64,000 bases of DNA from positions 22,118 to 86,117 of the forward strand of contig JBQHQH010000007.1 in assembly GCA_052067355.1 (NCBI GenBank). Reading direction: 5' to 3'. Below are positions 49,870 through 59,167 of this stretch, piece after piece. A program made the position numbers and the translations under genes. A model generated the notes under the pieces. That model was given only the letters and a program-made list of their open reading frames with translations. It was not told where the DNA came from and made no database searches. Positions within the stretch are counted from its first letter, which is position 1, and each line of letters opens with the position of its first letter. The DNA comes from CABMKH01 sp040797625 (lineage in GTDB: Bacteria > Bacillota > Clostridia > Tissierellales > Tissierellaceae).

Positions 49870-52023
49870 GTGATTATTATAGCGGGTATACGTACTTCAA
49901 TAAATTTGATAGACAATATGTCAAATGTGCTAAATAGAATAACAGGCAATACTATGAAAATGAGAGATGGTGTAGAAAAGGCTCAGGAAACAATGAATAA
50001 GAAAACTGATTTTGCTAGGAACATGAGTAAAGAAGAGCAATATTTTAAAAGTACCTTAGCATCATATGCTGAACAGGCTGATAAGGTCAAGGTGTTGCAA
50101 AGAGAATATGGTAAATTGTATAGAACTCATCAATTAGGGACTGCGGAATCTGAAAAGGCAAGAAACAATCTGATCGAAGCTATGAATTTAGAGGAAGAAT
50201 ATGCAGATGCGGTAGAAAAGGCAGGGAAAGCTCTTGAGGAACGAGAGAGGGCAGAAAACAATCTGGGACAAGGCATAGAAAATGCTAAAAGGAATCAAAT
50301 TCAATTTAATAATGAATTAAATAATGGTGCTAATAATGCCAATAAATTATTAGATAAGATAAAAAAATTTATAGGAGCTTATTTAGGAATTAAAGGAATA
50401 AAAAAAGGATTTAACTCTACTATAATGGCGGCTGCAGAGTTAAATCAGCAAGCAGCAGTTATGCAAGCAGCTTTCGGAAACAAAGATATAGGTAGAGGAT
50501 ATTTTAATAGACTACGGGTTTATGCTATAGATACAAGACAGGATATCGAAGATTTAACAGATGTTACAAAAAACTTTATGCAACTAACTAAGAACACTGA
50601 TAAGTTAATGGGATTAACTAATATAGCAAACAAACTGTCTATGAGAACGGGGAACATAGGAAGTGCTGAAAGTTTAATGCAGGAGGCTATGAGAGGTCAA
50701 TATTCAAGATTACAAAGGTCGCTGCATCTTACTGATAGTCAAATAGAGCCATTGAAAAAAGCAGTCCAAAGAGGTAGCTTAGATGGTATTATTGGGGCAT
50801 TTAACCAAGCTTTAAATACGGCGGGGTTAACTGATGAAATAGTACAAGCTCTCCAAAATTCGCCATTACAGAAATTCTATAAAATTTTAGATCGGATAAA
50901 AATGAACCTAGCGAGAACTGGTGAAGAAGCTTTAGAGAGATTGGTGCCTGCGTTGGATAAAATAAACACTTGGCTACAATCGTCAAGTGCCGACCAGTTC
51001 TTTGGAGCAATAGCTATTGGTATATCTATGATTGTGAATGGTGTTATATGGTTGACGGAAACTGTAACTAATAATTGGAATATTATACAGCCAATACTAT
51101 TAGCAATATCGACTATATATCTTATCAGTATAGCTAGAAAACTAGATGATATAACATTTAAGATATTAAAGCATGGAGCTGCATGGCTGATGGCAAATTG
51201 GCACATATTGCTGGTAGTAGGGGCAGTATTTATATTTATAAAAATATTAATGCGATTAGGAGTGACTTCCGGACAGATAACTGGATTTATAGCAGGAACA
51301 TTTGCTGCCTTATGGGTTAATTTATATAACGGAATAGCTTTTGTTTGGAATAGAATTGCTAGTTTTGCTGAATTTTTTGCAAATGTATGGAAAGACCCAG
51401 TTTATGCAACAAAGATGCTATTTTATAATTTAGCTATGAATACATTAGAACTTTTCAATAATATGCTACGTGGGATTGCTGATGGATTAAATTGGATTGT
51501 TAATAAGATAAACGAAAAGCTTAATACTAATATAGGAACTGTTAAACTAGACTTTATGGATAGAGCTATATTAGAATTGGAAAAACATAAACCTACAACT
51601 GATAAAGACGTATGGGAAGCTACTAGAATGGAATACAAAGATTATGCTAAGGAAATAAGCAAAGCTTATGATTGGGGTAAGCAATTACCAGATAAATTTA
51701 AAGCAGGACTTGGAAGCATAGAAGATGCAATAAATAGCTTTGCAGATCAAGAATCAGTATGGAATGCAGGTCAACATGATACTCTAGGTAAAATTGATGA
51801 TAATACTAAAGGACTTAAAAAGACCGAAGAAGATTTAAAATGGATGAGAGATTTGGCAGAACAAGAGGTAGTAAATAGATTTACAACCGCAACCCTAGCA
51901 CCACAAATAAGCGTAGCCTTTGGTGATGTAAGAGAAACAGCGGATGTAGATGGAATAGTTGCACATCTAGAAAATATATTAACCGAACAAATAAATATAG
52001 CTGCGGAAGGGGTGCATTATTAA
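49870..52023 (+). CDS. Tail tape measure protein
   Basis: About 714-717 residues. Helical N-terminus (NMSNVLNRITGNTMKMRDGV), coiled-coil-like segments, a TMP core (FNSTIMAAAELNQQAAVMQA, AMRGQYSRLQRSLHLTDSQI) and two hydrophobic stretches near residues 378-475 (ILLAISTIYLISIA, HILLVVGAVFIFIKIL). It sets tail length and is ejected through the tube. The first possible GTG (49870) overlaps an AGGTGAT site at 49868-49874. By analogy with the gene at 31118, where TTG lies 4 bp after GGTGAT, the expected start position here is ATA at 49879, so the true start is unsettled. Confidence 0.92.
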   Translation: MIIIAGIRTSINLIDNMSNVLNRITGNTMKMRDGVEKAQETMNKKTDFARNMSKEEQYFKSTLASYAEQADKVKVLQREYGKLYRTHQLGTAESEKARNNLIEAMNLEEEYADAVEKAGKALEERERAENNLGQGIENAKRNQIQFNNELNNGANNANKLLDKIKKFIGAYLGIKGIKKGFNSTIMAAAELNQQAAVMQAAFGNKDIGRGYFNRLRVYAIDTRQDIEDLTDVTKNFMQLTKNTDKLMGLTNIANKLSMRTGNIGSAESLMQEAMRGQYSRLQRSLHLTDSQIEPLKKAVQRGSLDGIIGAFNQALNTAGLTDEIVQALQNSPLQKFYKILDRIKMNLARTGEEALERLVPALDKINTWLQSSSADQFFGAIAIGISMIVNGVIWLTETVTNNWNIIQPILLAISTIYLISIARKLDDITFKILKHGAAWLMANWHILLVVGAVFIFIKILMRLGVTSGQITGFIAGTFAALWVNLYNGIAFVWNRIASFAEFFANVWKDPVYATKMLFYNLAMNTLELFNNMLRGIADGLNWIVNKINEKLNTNIGTVKLDFMDRAILELEKHKPTTDKDVWEATRMEYKDYAKEISKAYDWGKQLPDKFKAGLGSIEDAINSFADQESVWNAGQHDTLGKIDDNTKGLKKTEEDLKWMRDLAEQEVVNRFTTATLAPQISVAFGDVRETADVDGIVAHLENILTEQINIAAEGVHY

Positions 52024-52685
52024 TGTACTCTTTTTATTTTGATTACGAGGGGGACCATATGCAATTACCTGTTCCTCCTCCTAACTTTACAATGAAAATC
52101 AAAGGGAAAAATAAAGTAATAGAATTGTTAAATGTGGGAGATGTAAATATATTAAAAGAACCAGGATTAACTGATATAAGTTTTAAGATATTACTTCCAA
52201 CAAAAGAATATCCTTTTGCTGTCTATCCTAGTGGCTTTAAGACACCAGATTATTACACTGACAGGTTTAAAAAATATAAAAAGGATAAAAAACCTATACT
52301 CTTTACTATAATCAGAGAAGCCCCTTGGGGAGAGTTTTTATTTGATATAAAGATGAAAGTGTCATTAGAAAGCTATTCTATAGAAGAAAAGGCAGGAGAA
52401 GAGGGAGATATATATGTTAGTTTAGAGTTAAAAGAATACAAAGAATATTTAACACAAGAAGTTGCAATGTTAGATATTAGGGATGGAAAAGCTATTATTA
52501 CAGTAAAAGAACAAAGGCCAGCTAAAGAACCAGCAAAGACATATACCGTTAAGCAAGGAGATACTCTTTGGGCCATAGCTAAAAGAGAACTTAATGATGG
52601 AAATAAATTTAATGAAATAGCAAAACTAAACAACATATCTAATCCTAATAAAATAAATGTAGGGCAAGTTTTAAGGCTAGGGTGA
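52023..52685 (+). CDS. LysM-domain tail protein (XkdP-like)
   Basis: 220 residues. The N-terminal 150 residues are the tail-hub adaptor (FYFDYEGDHMQLPVPPPNFT, YPSGFKTPDYYTDRFKKYKK). The C-terminal LysM repeat covers about 173-219 (YTVKQGDTLWAIAKRELNDG, ISNPNKINVGQVLRL). LysM may hold the baseplate hub to peptidoglycan or act in assembly. ATG overlaps the tape-measure stop. Confidence 0.93.
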   Translation: MYSFYFDYEGDHMQLPVPPPNFTMKIKGKNKVIELLNVGDVNILKEPGLTDISFKILLPTKEYPFAVYPSGFKTPDYYTDRFKKYKKDKKPILFTIIREAPWGEFLFDIKMKVSLESYSIEEKAGEEGDIYVSLELKEYKEYLTQEVAMLDIRDGKAIITVKEQRPAKEPAKTYTVKQGDTLWAIAKRELNDGNKFNEIAKLNNISNPNKINVGQVLRLG

Positions 52686-52689
52686 TTAA

Positions 52690-53643
52690 ATGTACGAATT
52701 ACTAATAACAAACAAAGGAAAGACATATAATCCTATTGTAGAAGGCAACATTACTTGGGAGACTACTAGAATAGGTCAACCTGGTAAACTATCTTTCAAT
52801 GTTTTAAAAGATAACAACATTGATTTTCAAGAAGGTAATCCAGTTAGGCTTAGAGTTAATAATAAAGAAATATTCTTTGGATTTATTTTTGCAAAAGAGA
52901 GAGATAAAGAGCAGATAATTAAAGTTACTGCTTATGATCAGCTAAGATATCTAAAGAACAAAGATACTTATATTTATAAAAGTTTTAAAGCTTCTGATCT
53001 AGTAAATAAAATAGCAAATGACTTTAATTTAAAAACTGGAACAATAGCAGATACAGGATATGTAATCCCTAGTAGAATACAGGATAATAAAACTCTATTT
53101 GATGTTATCTATGATGCATTAGATCTAACTTTAATGAATAAAGAGAAGATGTATGTGCTATATGATGACTTCGGAAAGCTTACTCTAAAAGATGTAGAAA
53201 CAATGAAAATACCTGATTTGGTAATAGGTGAATACAATAGTCAGAACTTTAGTTATAAAACTGATATAGATACTGATACCTATAATAAAGTTAGGTTATA
53301 TAGAGATAATGAAAAGGCTGGTAAAAGAGAGGTTTACGAAGTTAAACATGGAGAAAATATGAATAAATGGGGAGTATTACAATACTTTGAAAGTGTTGAT
53401 GAAGATACTAATGCTAAAGCCAAGGCAAAAGCTATATTAAAGATGAAAAATAGAGTAAATAAAAGTTTATCATTAAAAGATGTACTTGGAGATACAAGAG
53501 TAAGAGCTGGTACAAGCATAATGGTTCTAATGAGGGATATCGGAGATATATCTATAAAACAATATATGCTAGTTGAAAAAGCTAAGCATGTATTCGGCAA
53601 TAATGAACATTGGATGACATTAGATTTAAGAGGTGATATATAG
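52690..53643 (+). CDS. Tail hub protein (XkdQ / gpD-like)
   Basis: 317 residues: ITWETTRIGQPGKLSFNVLK, VRLRVNNKEIFFGFIFAKER, LVNKIANDFNLKTGTIADTG, then YNKVRLYRDNEKAGKREVYE. Matches the XkdQ/late-control-D hub of PBSX-like phages, forming the baseplate centre under the tube. Four-base gap to xkdP-like gene. Confidence 0.92.
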   Translation: MYELLITNKGKTYNPIVEGNITWETTRIGQPGKLSFNVLKDNNIDFQEGNPVRLRVNNKEIFFGFIFAKERDKEQIIKVTAYDQLRYLKNKDTYIYKSFKASDLVNKIANDFNLKTGTIADTGYVIPSRIQDNKTLFDVIYDALDLTLMNKEKMYVLYDDFGKLTLKDVETMKIPDLVIGEYNSQNFSYKTDIDTDTYNKVRLYRDNEKAGKREVYEVKHGENMNKWGVLQYFESVDEDTNAKAKAKAILKMKNRVNKSLSLKDVLGDTRVRAGTSIMVLMRDIGDISIKQYMLVEKAKHVFGNNEHWMTLDLRGDI

Positions 53644-53993
53644 TGAGTATGATACAAATAATAAAACAAGCAGCTGTCGACGCAGTAGACCAACGCTCAC
53701 CAATGAATATAGCTTATGGTACAGTTACTAAAACAAACCCACTAGAAATCAATGTAGATCAACGGATGCCTATATCTAGTGAAATGCTGCTCTTAACTTC
53801 TAATGTAATCAATAAAGAAATTGAATTTGAAATTGAAGATAAGACAGAAGAAAATAATCTCCACATACATGAATATAAAGGACAAAAGAAATGCACTGTT
53901 TTAAATGAGCTAAAAGTAGGGGAAGAAGTATTATTATTAAGGGTTCAAGGTGGGCAAAAGTACATTGTTTTAGATAGGTTGGTGAGTGAATGA
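53643..53993 (+). CDS. DUF2577 baseplate protein (XkdR-like)
   Basis: GTG start overlapping the hub stop. 116 residues: IIKQAAVDAVDQRSPMNIAY, GTVTKTNPLEINVDQRMPIS, KVGEEVLLLRVQGGQKYIVL. DUF2577, an OB-like baseplate spike/hub companion. Overlaps the next gene by 4 bases. Confidence 0.92.
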   Translation: MSMIQIIKQAAVDAVDQRSPMNIAYGTVTKTNPLEINVDQRMPISSEMLLLTSNVINKEIEFEIEDKTEENNLHIHEYKGQKKCTVLNELKVGEEVLLLRVQGGQKYIVLDRLVSE

Positions 53994-54391
53994 TACCTAA
54001 AATTGAAGATATAGATATTGGACAAGAAATAGAAATAGTAGAAGAACCTACTTATACATTTAAGATTGAAGGCGATAGGATTGTAAGATATACAGATGAA
54101 ATCGAGGCTATGAAACAAGCTATATATTTAATACTTAATACAGAGAGATACAGACATGAAATATATGATTGGGATTATGGCATTGAATTAGCTGATTTAT
54201 TTGGTAAGGATAAGGCTTATGCTTACAGTGAACTAAAGAGAAGAATAAAGGAAGCATTAATGGCTGATAATCGGATAACAGATGTAACTAATTTTAAGTT
54301 TGAAACTTTAGATAGAAATACAATTCACATCAGATTTGTTGTTGATACCATATTTGGAGATATAGAATCCTCCAAGGAGGTGAATATATAG
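53990..54391 (+). CDS. DUF2634 baseplate wedge protein (XkdS-like)
   Basis: 133 residues: PTYTFKIEGDRIVRYTDEIE, AMKQAIYLILNTERYRHEIY, DWDYGIELADLFGK. This is the DUF2634/gp25-type wedge protein linking hub and sheath. Its end overlaps the gpJ-like start by one base. Confidence 0.92.
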   Translation: MIPKIEDIDIGQEIEIVEEPTYTFKIEGDRIVRYTDEIEAMKQAIYLILNTERYRHEIYDWDYGIELADLFGKDKAYAYSELKRRIKEALMADNRITDVTNFKFETLDRNTIHIRFVVDTIFGDIESSKEVNI

Positions 54392-55467
54392 TGTTTAAAG
54401 ATAAGACATTTGAAAATATATTACAGAGAATGATGGATAGAGTGCCTAATAAATATGATAAAAGGCAAGGGGGAATAATCTATAATGCATTAGCTCCTGC
54501 TGCTGCTGAATTGACACAGATGTATATTGATTTAGGATTGATTGAGGACAGGACATATGCAGATACTTCTACTGGTGATGATTTAACTAGAAGGGCATCA
54601 GAAAGGGGAATAAACAGATATTCTGCTACAAAAGCAATTAGGAAAGGTATATTTAAGACCAATAACAACCTTCCTCTTAATATACCTATAGGTAGCAGAT
54701 ATACGGGAGATGATTTAAACTATAAAGTCATAGAAAAAATTAAAGATGGAGAATTTAGACTAGAATGTGAAGAAGATGGAGCTAAGGGAAATGTTTATGT
54801 AGGCACACTTATACCAATTGAATATATAAATGGACTTGTATCCGCTGAATTGGCGGATATTTTAATTCCAGGAGAAGATGAAGAAGATGACGAAAGTTTA
54901 AGAAAAAGGTATTTTGAAAGTTTAGAAAGTCAAGCCTTTGGAGGAAATATAGCAGACTACAAGAAAAAGACTAATGAAATAAATGGTGTTGGTGGTGTAA
55001 AAGTATATCCAGTTTGGGATGGTGGGGGAACTGTAAAATTAGTTATTATTAATAGTGATTTCAATAAACCTTCACAGGAATTAATTGATTATGTTCAAAA
55101 CGAAATAGATCCTATAGAATATCAAGGAGAAGGCGTGGGCATAGCTCCTGTGGATCATGTTGTAACTGTAGAAGGGGTTAAGGAGCGTATAGTCAATGTA
55201 GAAACAAAGATAGCATTTCAAGAAGGCTACACATGGAAAGATGTAGAAGATAGCTTTAAAGGTGCAATAAATGGTTATTTTGATGAGTTAAAAAAGAGTT
55301 GGCAAGATGAGAGCAATCTTGTCATTAGAATTAGCTATATTGAAACTAGAGTTTTAGGACTGCCTGGAATATTGGATATACAAAATACTAAATTAAATGG
55401 AGTGAATGAAAATCTTGTATTGTCAGATGTAGAAATACCGTCACTTGGTGAGGTGGTTATAATATGA
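54391..55467 (+). CDS. Baseplate J-like protein (XkdT / gp47-like)
   Basis: GTG start. 358 residues: YDKRQGGIIYNALAPAAAEL, FGGNIADYKKKTNEINGVGG, VKVYPVWDGGGTVKLVII, VDHVVTVEGVKERIVNVETK. Standard baseplate J/gp47 wedge subunit. Overlaps the next gene by 4 bases. Confidence 0.95.
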   Translation: MFKDKTFENILQRMMDRVPNKYDKRQGGIIYNALAPAAAELTQMYIDLGLIEDRTYADTSTGDDLTRRASERGINRYSATKAIRKGIFKTNNNLPLNIPIGSRYTGDDLNYKVIEKIKDGEFRLECEEDGAKGNVYVGTLIPIEYINGLVSAELADILIPGEDEEDDESLRKRYFESLESQAFGGNIADYKKKTNEINGVGGVKVYPVWDGGGTVKLVIINSDFNKPSQELIDYVQNEIDPIEYQGEGVGIAPVDHVVTVEGVKERIVNVETKIAFQEGYTWKDVEDSFKGAINGYFDELKKSWQDESNLVIRISYIETRVLGLPGILDIQNTKLNGVNENLVLSDVEIPSLGEVVII

Positions 55468-56084
55468 GAAAAATTGAAACATACTTTCCTGATGTATTGC
55501 ATGATGTAAAAGAATATAAAGAAATAGCTAATACAGAAAATCCAGAGATCGAAATAGCTTGGCAATCAATAGATGATTTAATAGATGATCAATTTATTGA
55601 AACTTCTACAGAAAGAGGAGTTGCAAGACGGGAAAAATTATTAAAGGTAACTCCATCAAAGGCTGATAGTTTAGACGATAGAAAGTTGAGGATTTCATTA
55701 AAATGGAATGACAGGCTACCATACACCTATAAGGTGCTAAAAGATAAGTTAGATCAGATCTTTGGAGATAATTATGAGATGGAAAGGCTTGTCAGTAAGC
55801 GTCTTTTAAAGATTAAAGTCAATTCTTTTAATTGGAGTATGTTTGATTTAGTTACAAATGAAATTAGACAAATGATACCCGCTAATATGATACTAGAATC
55901 AACTATACATCAAAGAATTGAATCTCCTTTCTATATAGCCGTGACTATTCTAAGTGGCGAAGAAATAACAGTATATCCCTATAGTCCTCGAAACATTGAA
56001 AGTAAAGGAAGTATTTATATAGGAACAGGCAGCAATACAGGGTTAGAAAACGTAACAGTATATCCTAGAAAGGAAGTGATTTAA
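55464..56084 (+). CDS. DUF2313 baseplate/tail protein (YmfQ-like, XkdU)
   Basis: 206 residues: YFPDVLHDVKEYKEIANTEN, ETSTERGVARREKLLKVTPS, LRISLKWNDRLPYTYKVLKD. DUF2313 family; couples baseplate wedge to fibres. Overlaps the fibre gene by one base. Confidence 0.92.
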   Translation: MRKIETYFPDVLHDVKEYKEIANTENPEIEIAWQSIDDLIDDQFIETSTERGVARREKLLKVTPSKADSLDDRKLRISLKWNDRLPYTYKVLKDKLDQIFGDNYEMERLVSKRLLKIKVNSFNWSMFDLVTNEIRQMIPANMILESTIHQRIESPFYIAVTILSGEEITVYPYSPRNIESKGSIYIGTGSNTGLENVTVYPRKEVI

Positions 56085-57100
56085 TGTCAGAACAGTTTTA
56101 TACAATATTAACTAGCATAGGTAAGGCTAAAATAGCAAATGCAAGTGCATTAGGTAATAAGGTAAATTTCACTCATTTTGCGCTAGGAGATGGGGGAGGT
56201 AAATATTATAGTCCTACTGAAAACCAAGAAAAACTTATTAATGAAGTTTGGAGAGGACAGATAGGGCAGATATCTATAGATGAAAAGAATCCTAACTGGA
56301 TAGTAATAGAAACTATTATACCTGCGGACCAAGGTGGATTTATGATACGTGAAGCAGGTATATTTGATGAAGAGGGTAATTTGTTAGCTATAGGCAAATA
56401 TCCTGAAACATATAAGCCTGTTGTAGCTGATGGCAGTGCTAAGGATCTTTATATTAGGATGATACTAGAGGTAGTAAATACATCAGTTGTTAATTTAAAG
56501 GTAGATCCAGGTGTAATTCTCGCTACTAAGAAAGATATAGAAGTACTAGAACAGAAGATGAATGATATACCTGTAGTAGAGATTATAGATAATCTTACTA
56601 CAGAAGATGCAACTAAGGCATTATCAACTAAACAAGGGAAAATATTGCAGGATGCTAAGATGGATAAAGGTGGTGGAACGTTTACAGGTAATGTAGATAT
56701 GGCTTGGAAAAATCTATCAAAATCTAGGCTTAGCAATTATGTAGAGTCTGCGACTTTTATTGGTGCTGGCTCAAGCGCATCTGTTAATTCACCTCTTGCG
56801 TTTAAATCTCTTGTTATAAATCTGGAGAGAAATTATACCATAAGATTTGCTCCATTTGATCGTCCATCCCAAAGTGGTAGCATATTATCTGGTACTATAA
56901 TCATAAATCAGTCCAGCACTCCATATTCTGTTACATTCCTTGCGGATTCATTCAACGCTTCTTATTCTAGGCTCGTGTGGCAGAATGGAGAAATTCCATT
57001 CCTAAATTCACCCGATGCGTCATATGTTATAACATATATGACATACGATAATGGCGGAACATATTATCTTTTTTACGGTGGTGAGTTTTATGTTAGCTGA
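56084..57100 (+). CDS. Tail fibre / collar fibre protein (DUF3751-type N-terminus)
   Basis: 338 residues. The N-terminal 155 residues are the conserved tail-collar fibre domain (YTILTSIGKAKIANASALGN, FTHFALGDGGGKYYSPTENQ, WIVIETIIPADQGGFMIREA, GIFDEEGNLLAIGKYPETYK). A repeat-like KALSTKQGKILQDAKMDKGG hinge follows. The C-terminal 130 residues are beta-rich and probably bind the host receptor; their base composition is less AT-biased than their neighbours, fitting horizontal exchange of receptor-binding tips. Overlaps the next gene by 11 bases. Confidence 0.88.
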   Translation: MSEQFYTILTSIGKAKIANASALGNKVNFTHFALGDGGGKYYSPTENQEKLINEVWRGQIGQISIDEKNPNWIVIETIIPADQGGFMIREAGIFDEEGNLLAIGKYPETYKPVVADGSAKDLYIRMILEVVNTSVVNLKVDPGVILATKKDIEVLEQKMNDIPVVEIIDNLTTEDATKALSTKQGKILQDAKMDKGGGTFTGNVDMAWKNLSKSRLSNYVESATFIGAGSSASVNSPLAFKSLVINLERNYTIRFAPFDRPSQSGSILSGTIIINQSSTPYSVTFLADSFNASYSRLVWQNGEIPFLNSPDASYVITYMTYDNGGTYYLFYGGEFYVS

Positions 57101-57632
57101 TAGAGTTAGGATGTGTAGTGGCAGGAAGAAGAAAGAAGTGATATTGAAAGGTAACAAACCTATTGGGTGGTGTAGGCTTAGAAGTAATAGCACTGTTAGT
57201 AATAGAGGTCATAATGAACTAAATATATATAATTCTATTCCATACGCGTTGTTGTGTTTTGACCCCGATACTTTTCCACTTGTCGACCAAATAGGTACTG
57301 TTCGACTCAGTGTTCATGCTCGTAAATACAGTGATAGCTATGATTATGGAATGAGAGTATATCGTTATCAAGACTCTATTCCTTTATGGGATAATTCTTC
57401 ATCTAATTCCTTTGATACAGACTACATTTTCACTGAACAATCGGGAATTTTTGTGTTTGATAGTACCAGTTATACTTGGGATGTTGCCAATATTACCGAC
57501 ATTGTAAAAGAAATGATAAATAATAATGAGAATACTCTCGTTTTGAGAGTGGATAATGTAAGTGTTAATAGTGATTTCTATATAGATTTCAGTAATGGTA
57601 ATGGACCATATATTGATTTCACATTGAGATAG
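57090..57632 (+). CDS. Tail fibre-associated beta-rich protein (putative receptor-binding accessory)
   Basis: ATG at 57090, 7 bp after GGTGGTGAG; upstream in-frame codons lie inside the fibre gene. 180 residues: MLADRVRMCSGRKKKEVILK, GNKPIGWCRLRSNSTVSNRG, ALLCFDPDTFPLVDQIGTVR. The rest resembles a DNRLRE-like or carbohydrate-binding beta-sandwich (VRLSVHARKYSDSYDYGMRV, ITDIVKEMINNNENTLVLRV). Position between fibre and XkdX suggests a role in receptor binding. Confidence 0.6.
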   Translation: MLADRVRMCSGRKKKEVILKGNKPIGWCRLRSNSTVSNRGHNELNIYNSIPYALLCFDPDTFPLVDQIGTVRLSVHARKYSDSYDYGMRVYRYQDSIPLWDNSSSNSFDTDYIFTEQSGIFVFDSTSYTWDVANITDIVKEMINNNENTLVLRVDNVSVNSDFYIDFSNGNGPYIDFTLR

Positions 57633-57644
57633 AGAGGTGATATT

Positions 57645-58019
57645 ATGCAAATGGTACAAGTAATAGATGGAGAAATAATTCAATATTATCTTCCACGTAC
57701 AGGTTATCTAAAAGACGGTAGTTCTGTGAGTGGCTATGATATACTGATGCGAAGTGATCTAGAATTAGCTAAACAAGAAGGCTGGCTACTTCTAGAAGAT
57801 AATCCACCAGAGTATGATAAAGAAACACAGTATATTATAGAAGATGGTTATAAGATATTAGAGGATAAAGTAATAAAAAAGTATAGAGTTGAAGATATAC
57901 CAGAACCAGAAATTATAGACGAGCCTATAGATGATGAAAAAATTGCTATGGCTGAAGCTATAATTGACTTAGAAAGTAGATTAAAGGGATTAGAAAAATT
58001 ACAAGGAGGTAATGTATAA
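57645..58019 (+). CDS. Tail fibre-region protein (124 aa)
   Basis: AGAGGTGATATT precedes the ATG. Reads MQMVQVIDGEIIQYYLPRTG then YLKDGSSVSGYDILMRSDLE, with an acidic helical C-terminus (MAEAIIDLESRLKGLEKLQG). Similar proteins often lie between fibres and XkdX; perhaps a fibre chaperone. The stop overlaps the next ATG by one base. Confidence 0.6.
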   Translation: MQMVQVIDGEIIQYYLPRTGYLKDGSSVSGYDILMRSDLELAKQEGWLLLEDNPPEYDKETQYIIEDGYKILEDKVIKKYRVEDIPEPEIIDEPIDDEKIAMAEAIIDLESRLKGLEKLQGGNV

Positions 58020-58165
58020 TGTTGAAAAAATATTTAGTAGTTTCATATGGGATTTTAGTTAAAGCTGGAAGGTGGAATTTAGAAGAAGTAGAGGGAGAAG
58101 AAAAACCACTTGTTCCTGAAGAATATGTAATACCAGTTGCTGAATACTTAGCAAGTCAAAACTAG
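58019..58165 (+). CDS. XkdX/CD1375-like small tail protein (48 aa)
   Basis: ATG overlapping the previous TAA, with AAGGAGGTAATG upstream. Reads MLKKYLVVSYGILVKAGRWN then LEEVEGEEKPLVPEEYVIPV. Short proteins of this type (XkdX, CD1375) follow tail-fibre genes in many Firmicutes phages. Function unknown. Confidence 0.7.
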   Translation: MLKKYLVVSYGILVKAGRWNLEEVEGEEKPLVPEEYVIPVAEYLASQN

Positions 58166-58190
58166 ACAATAGAATAACACTAAAAGGGTA

Positions 58191-58213
58191 ATAGACTAGA
58201 GATAGTCTTTTTT
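58191..58213 (+). terminator. Rho-independent terminator ending the tail operon
   Basis: AGACTA-GAGA-TAGTCT followed by TTTTTTT, nested in a wider AAAGGG...CCCTTT repeat. Confidence 0.75.
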
Positions 58214-58266
58214 TACGCCCTTTTTAATTCCTCATTATGGTAAAATAGGCTTGAGGAGGGATGATT

Positions 58267-58839
58267 ATGTTGAATATTACTAATGAAATATCTGATAATG
58301 TTAGGTTGTTTTGTGAGAAAGCTTTAGAAAGAAATTTTGAAGCTACCTTATCTAAACATTTTATAGATATGGGCTCTCATGGCCGAGTTTACAATATACC
58401 TGATACGGATTATGTTATAAAATTCTTTACCGAAAAAGGAATACAAGGAGAATATTTTGATTATATTTACCTTGACATTCTTAAAGGAATAGATGAGATT
58501 CCAATTATGTATGCTTATGCAGATAAAAAATTTGTTGTCATGGAAAAAATTAAAGGAGTTAATTTATTTGAATATTTAACAAAACATAAAAAGTATCCTG
58601 ATAATTTAAAAAGCATAATAACAGATACTATGGAACAAATATTTGAGAGAAAAATATGGCTTGTTGACTTAAAACCCACAGAAGATATATATTGGATTGA
58701 AGAAGAGAATACTATTAAGATAATAGATTTTGGTTTATGTGATAATTTAAGCCATATGTCAAATGAATTTATAGATTGTTGTAAACAAGAGTCAATAGAT
58801 TCTATATTTAAAGAATTAAATATATATGGATGTATTTAA
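58267..58839 (+). CDS. Small protein kinase-like protein (phage cargo)
   Basis: ATG at 58267 is preferred since GAGGAGGG ends 6 bp upstream; an ATG at 58261 abuts it. 190 residues with a shortened kinase fold: MGSHGRVYNI (Gly loop), YVIKFF (ATP-anchoring Lys), FVVMEKIKGVNLFEYL (hinge), WLVDLKPTEDIYW (catalytic-loop DxK; the usual HRD His-Arg and the Asn are changed) and IKIIDFGLCDN (DFG). The C-lobe is truncated compared with about 260-residue kinases. Own terminators lie on both sides, so it is expressed separately from tail and lysis genes. It may phosphorylate host proteins or a small molecule, or be a pseudo-kinase. Confidence 0.75.
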   Translation: MLNITNEISDNVRLFCEKALERNFEATLSKHFIDMGSHGRVYNIPDTDYVIKFFTEKGIQGEYFDYIYLDILKGIDEIPIMYAYADKKFVVMEKIKGVNLFEYLTKHKKYPDNLKSIITDTMEQIFERKIWLVDLKPTEDIYWIEEENTIKIIDFGLCDNLSHMSNEFIDCCKQESIDSIFKELNIYGCI

Positions 58840-58865
58840 AAGTTATAAATAGAAAATAGGTTTAA

Positions 58866-58896
58866 AAGAACTTACTTAATGTAGGTTCTTTTTTTA
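58866..58896 (+). terminator. Rho-independent terminator after the kinase gene
   Basis: AAGAACTTAC and GTAGGTTCTT pair around TTAAT and run into TTTTTT. Confidence 0.8.
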
Positions 58897-58917
58897 TATC
58901 AAATTTGGAGGGGCTAT

Positions 58918-59163
58918 ATGGAAAAAATTGAGGAACAAATAAAACATTTATATAAAGAAGATGAAAGAAAAGAGAGACGGCTCAATATTCACAGTGAAAG
59001 ACTAGATAAGCTAGAACAATTTAAATCAAGTACAGAAACTGAAATAAAGAACCTAATAGAACAGATTAAGAATCTTGTAGCTACATTGAAGTGGTTCATG
59101 GGATTTTCTATTACTGTGCTAGTAGGTTTTTTTATTTGGTATATACAACAGATAGGAAGGTGA
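58918..59163 (+). CDS. XhlA-family holin-associated protein
   Basis: 81 residues: a charged coiled coil (EEQIKHLYKEDERKERRLNI, EIKNLIEQIKNLVATLKWFM) followed by a C-terminal membrane helix (GFSITVLVGFFIWYIQQIGR). This is the XhlA (hemolysin) arrangement from PBSX. It works with holin and amidase in lysis. GGAGGGGCTAT precedes the ATG. Confidence 0.9.
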   Translation: MEKIEEQIKHLYKEDERKERRLNIHSERLDKLEQFKSSTETEIKNLIEQIKNLVATLKWFMGFSITVLVGFFIWYIQQIGR

Positions 59164-59167
59164 TTTT

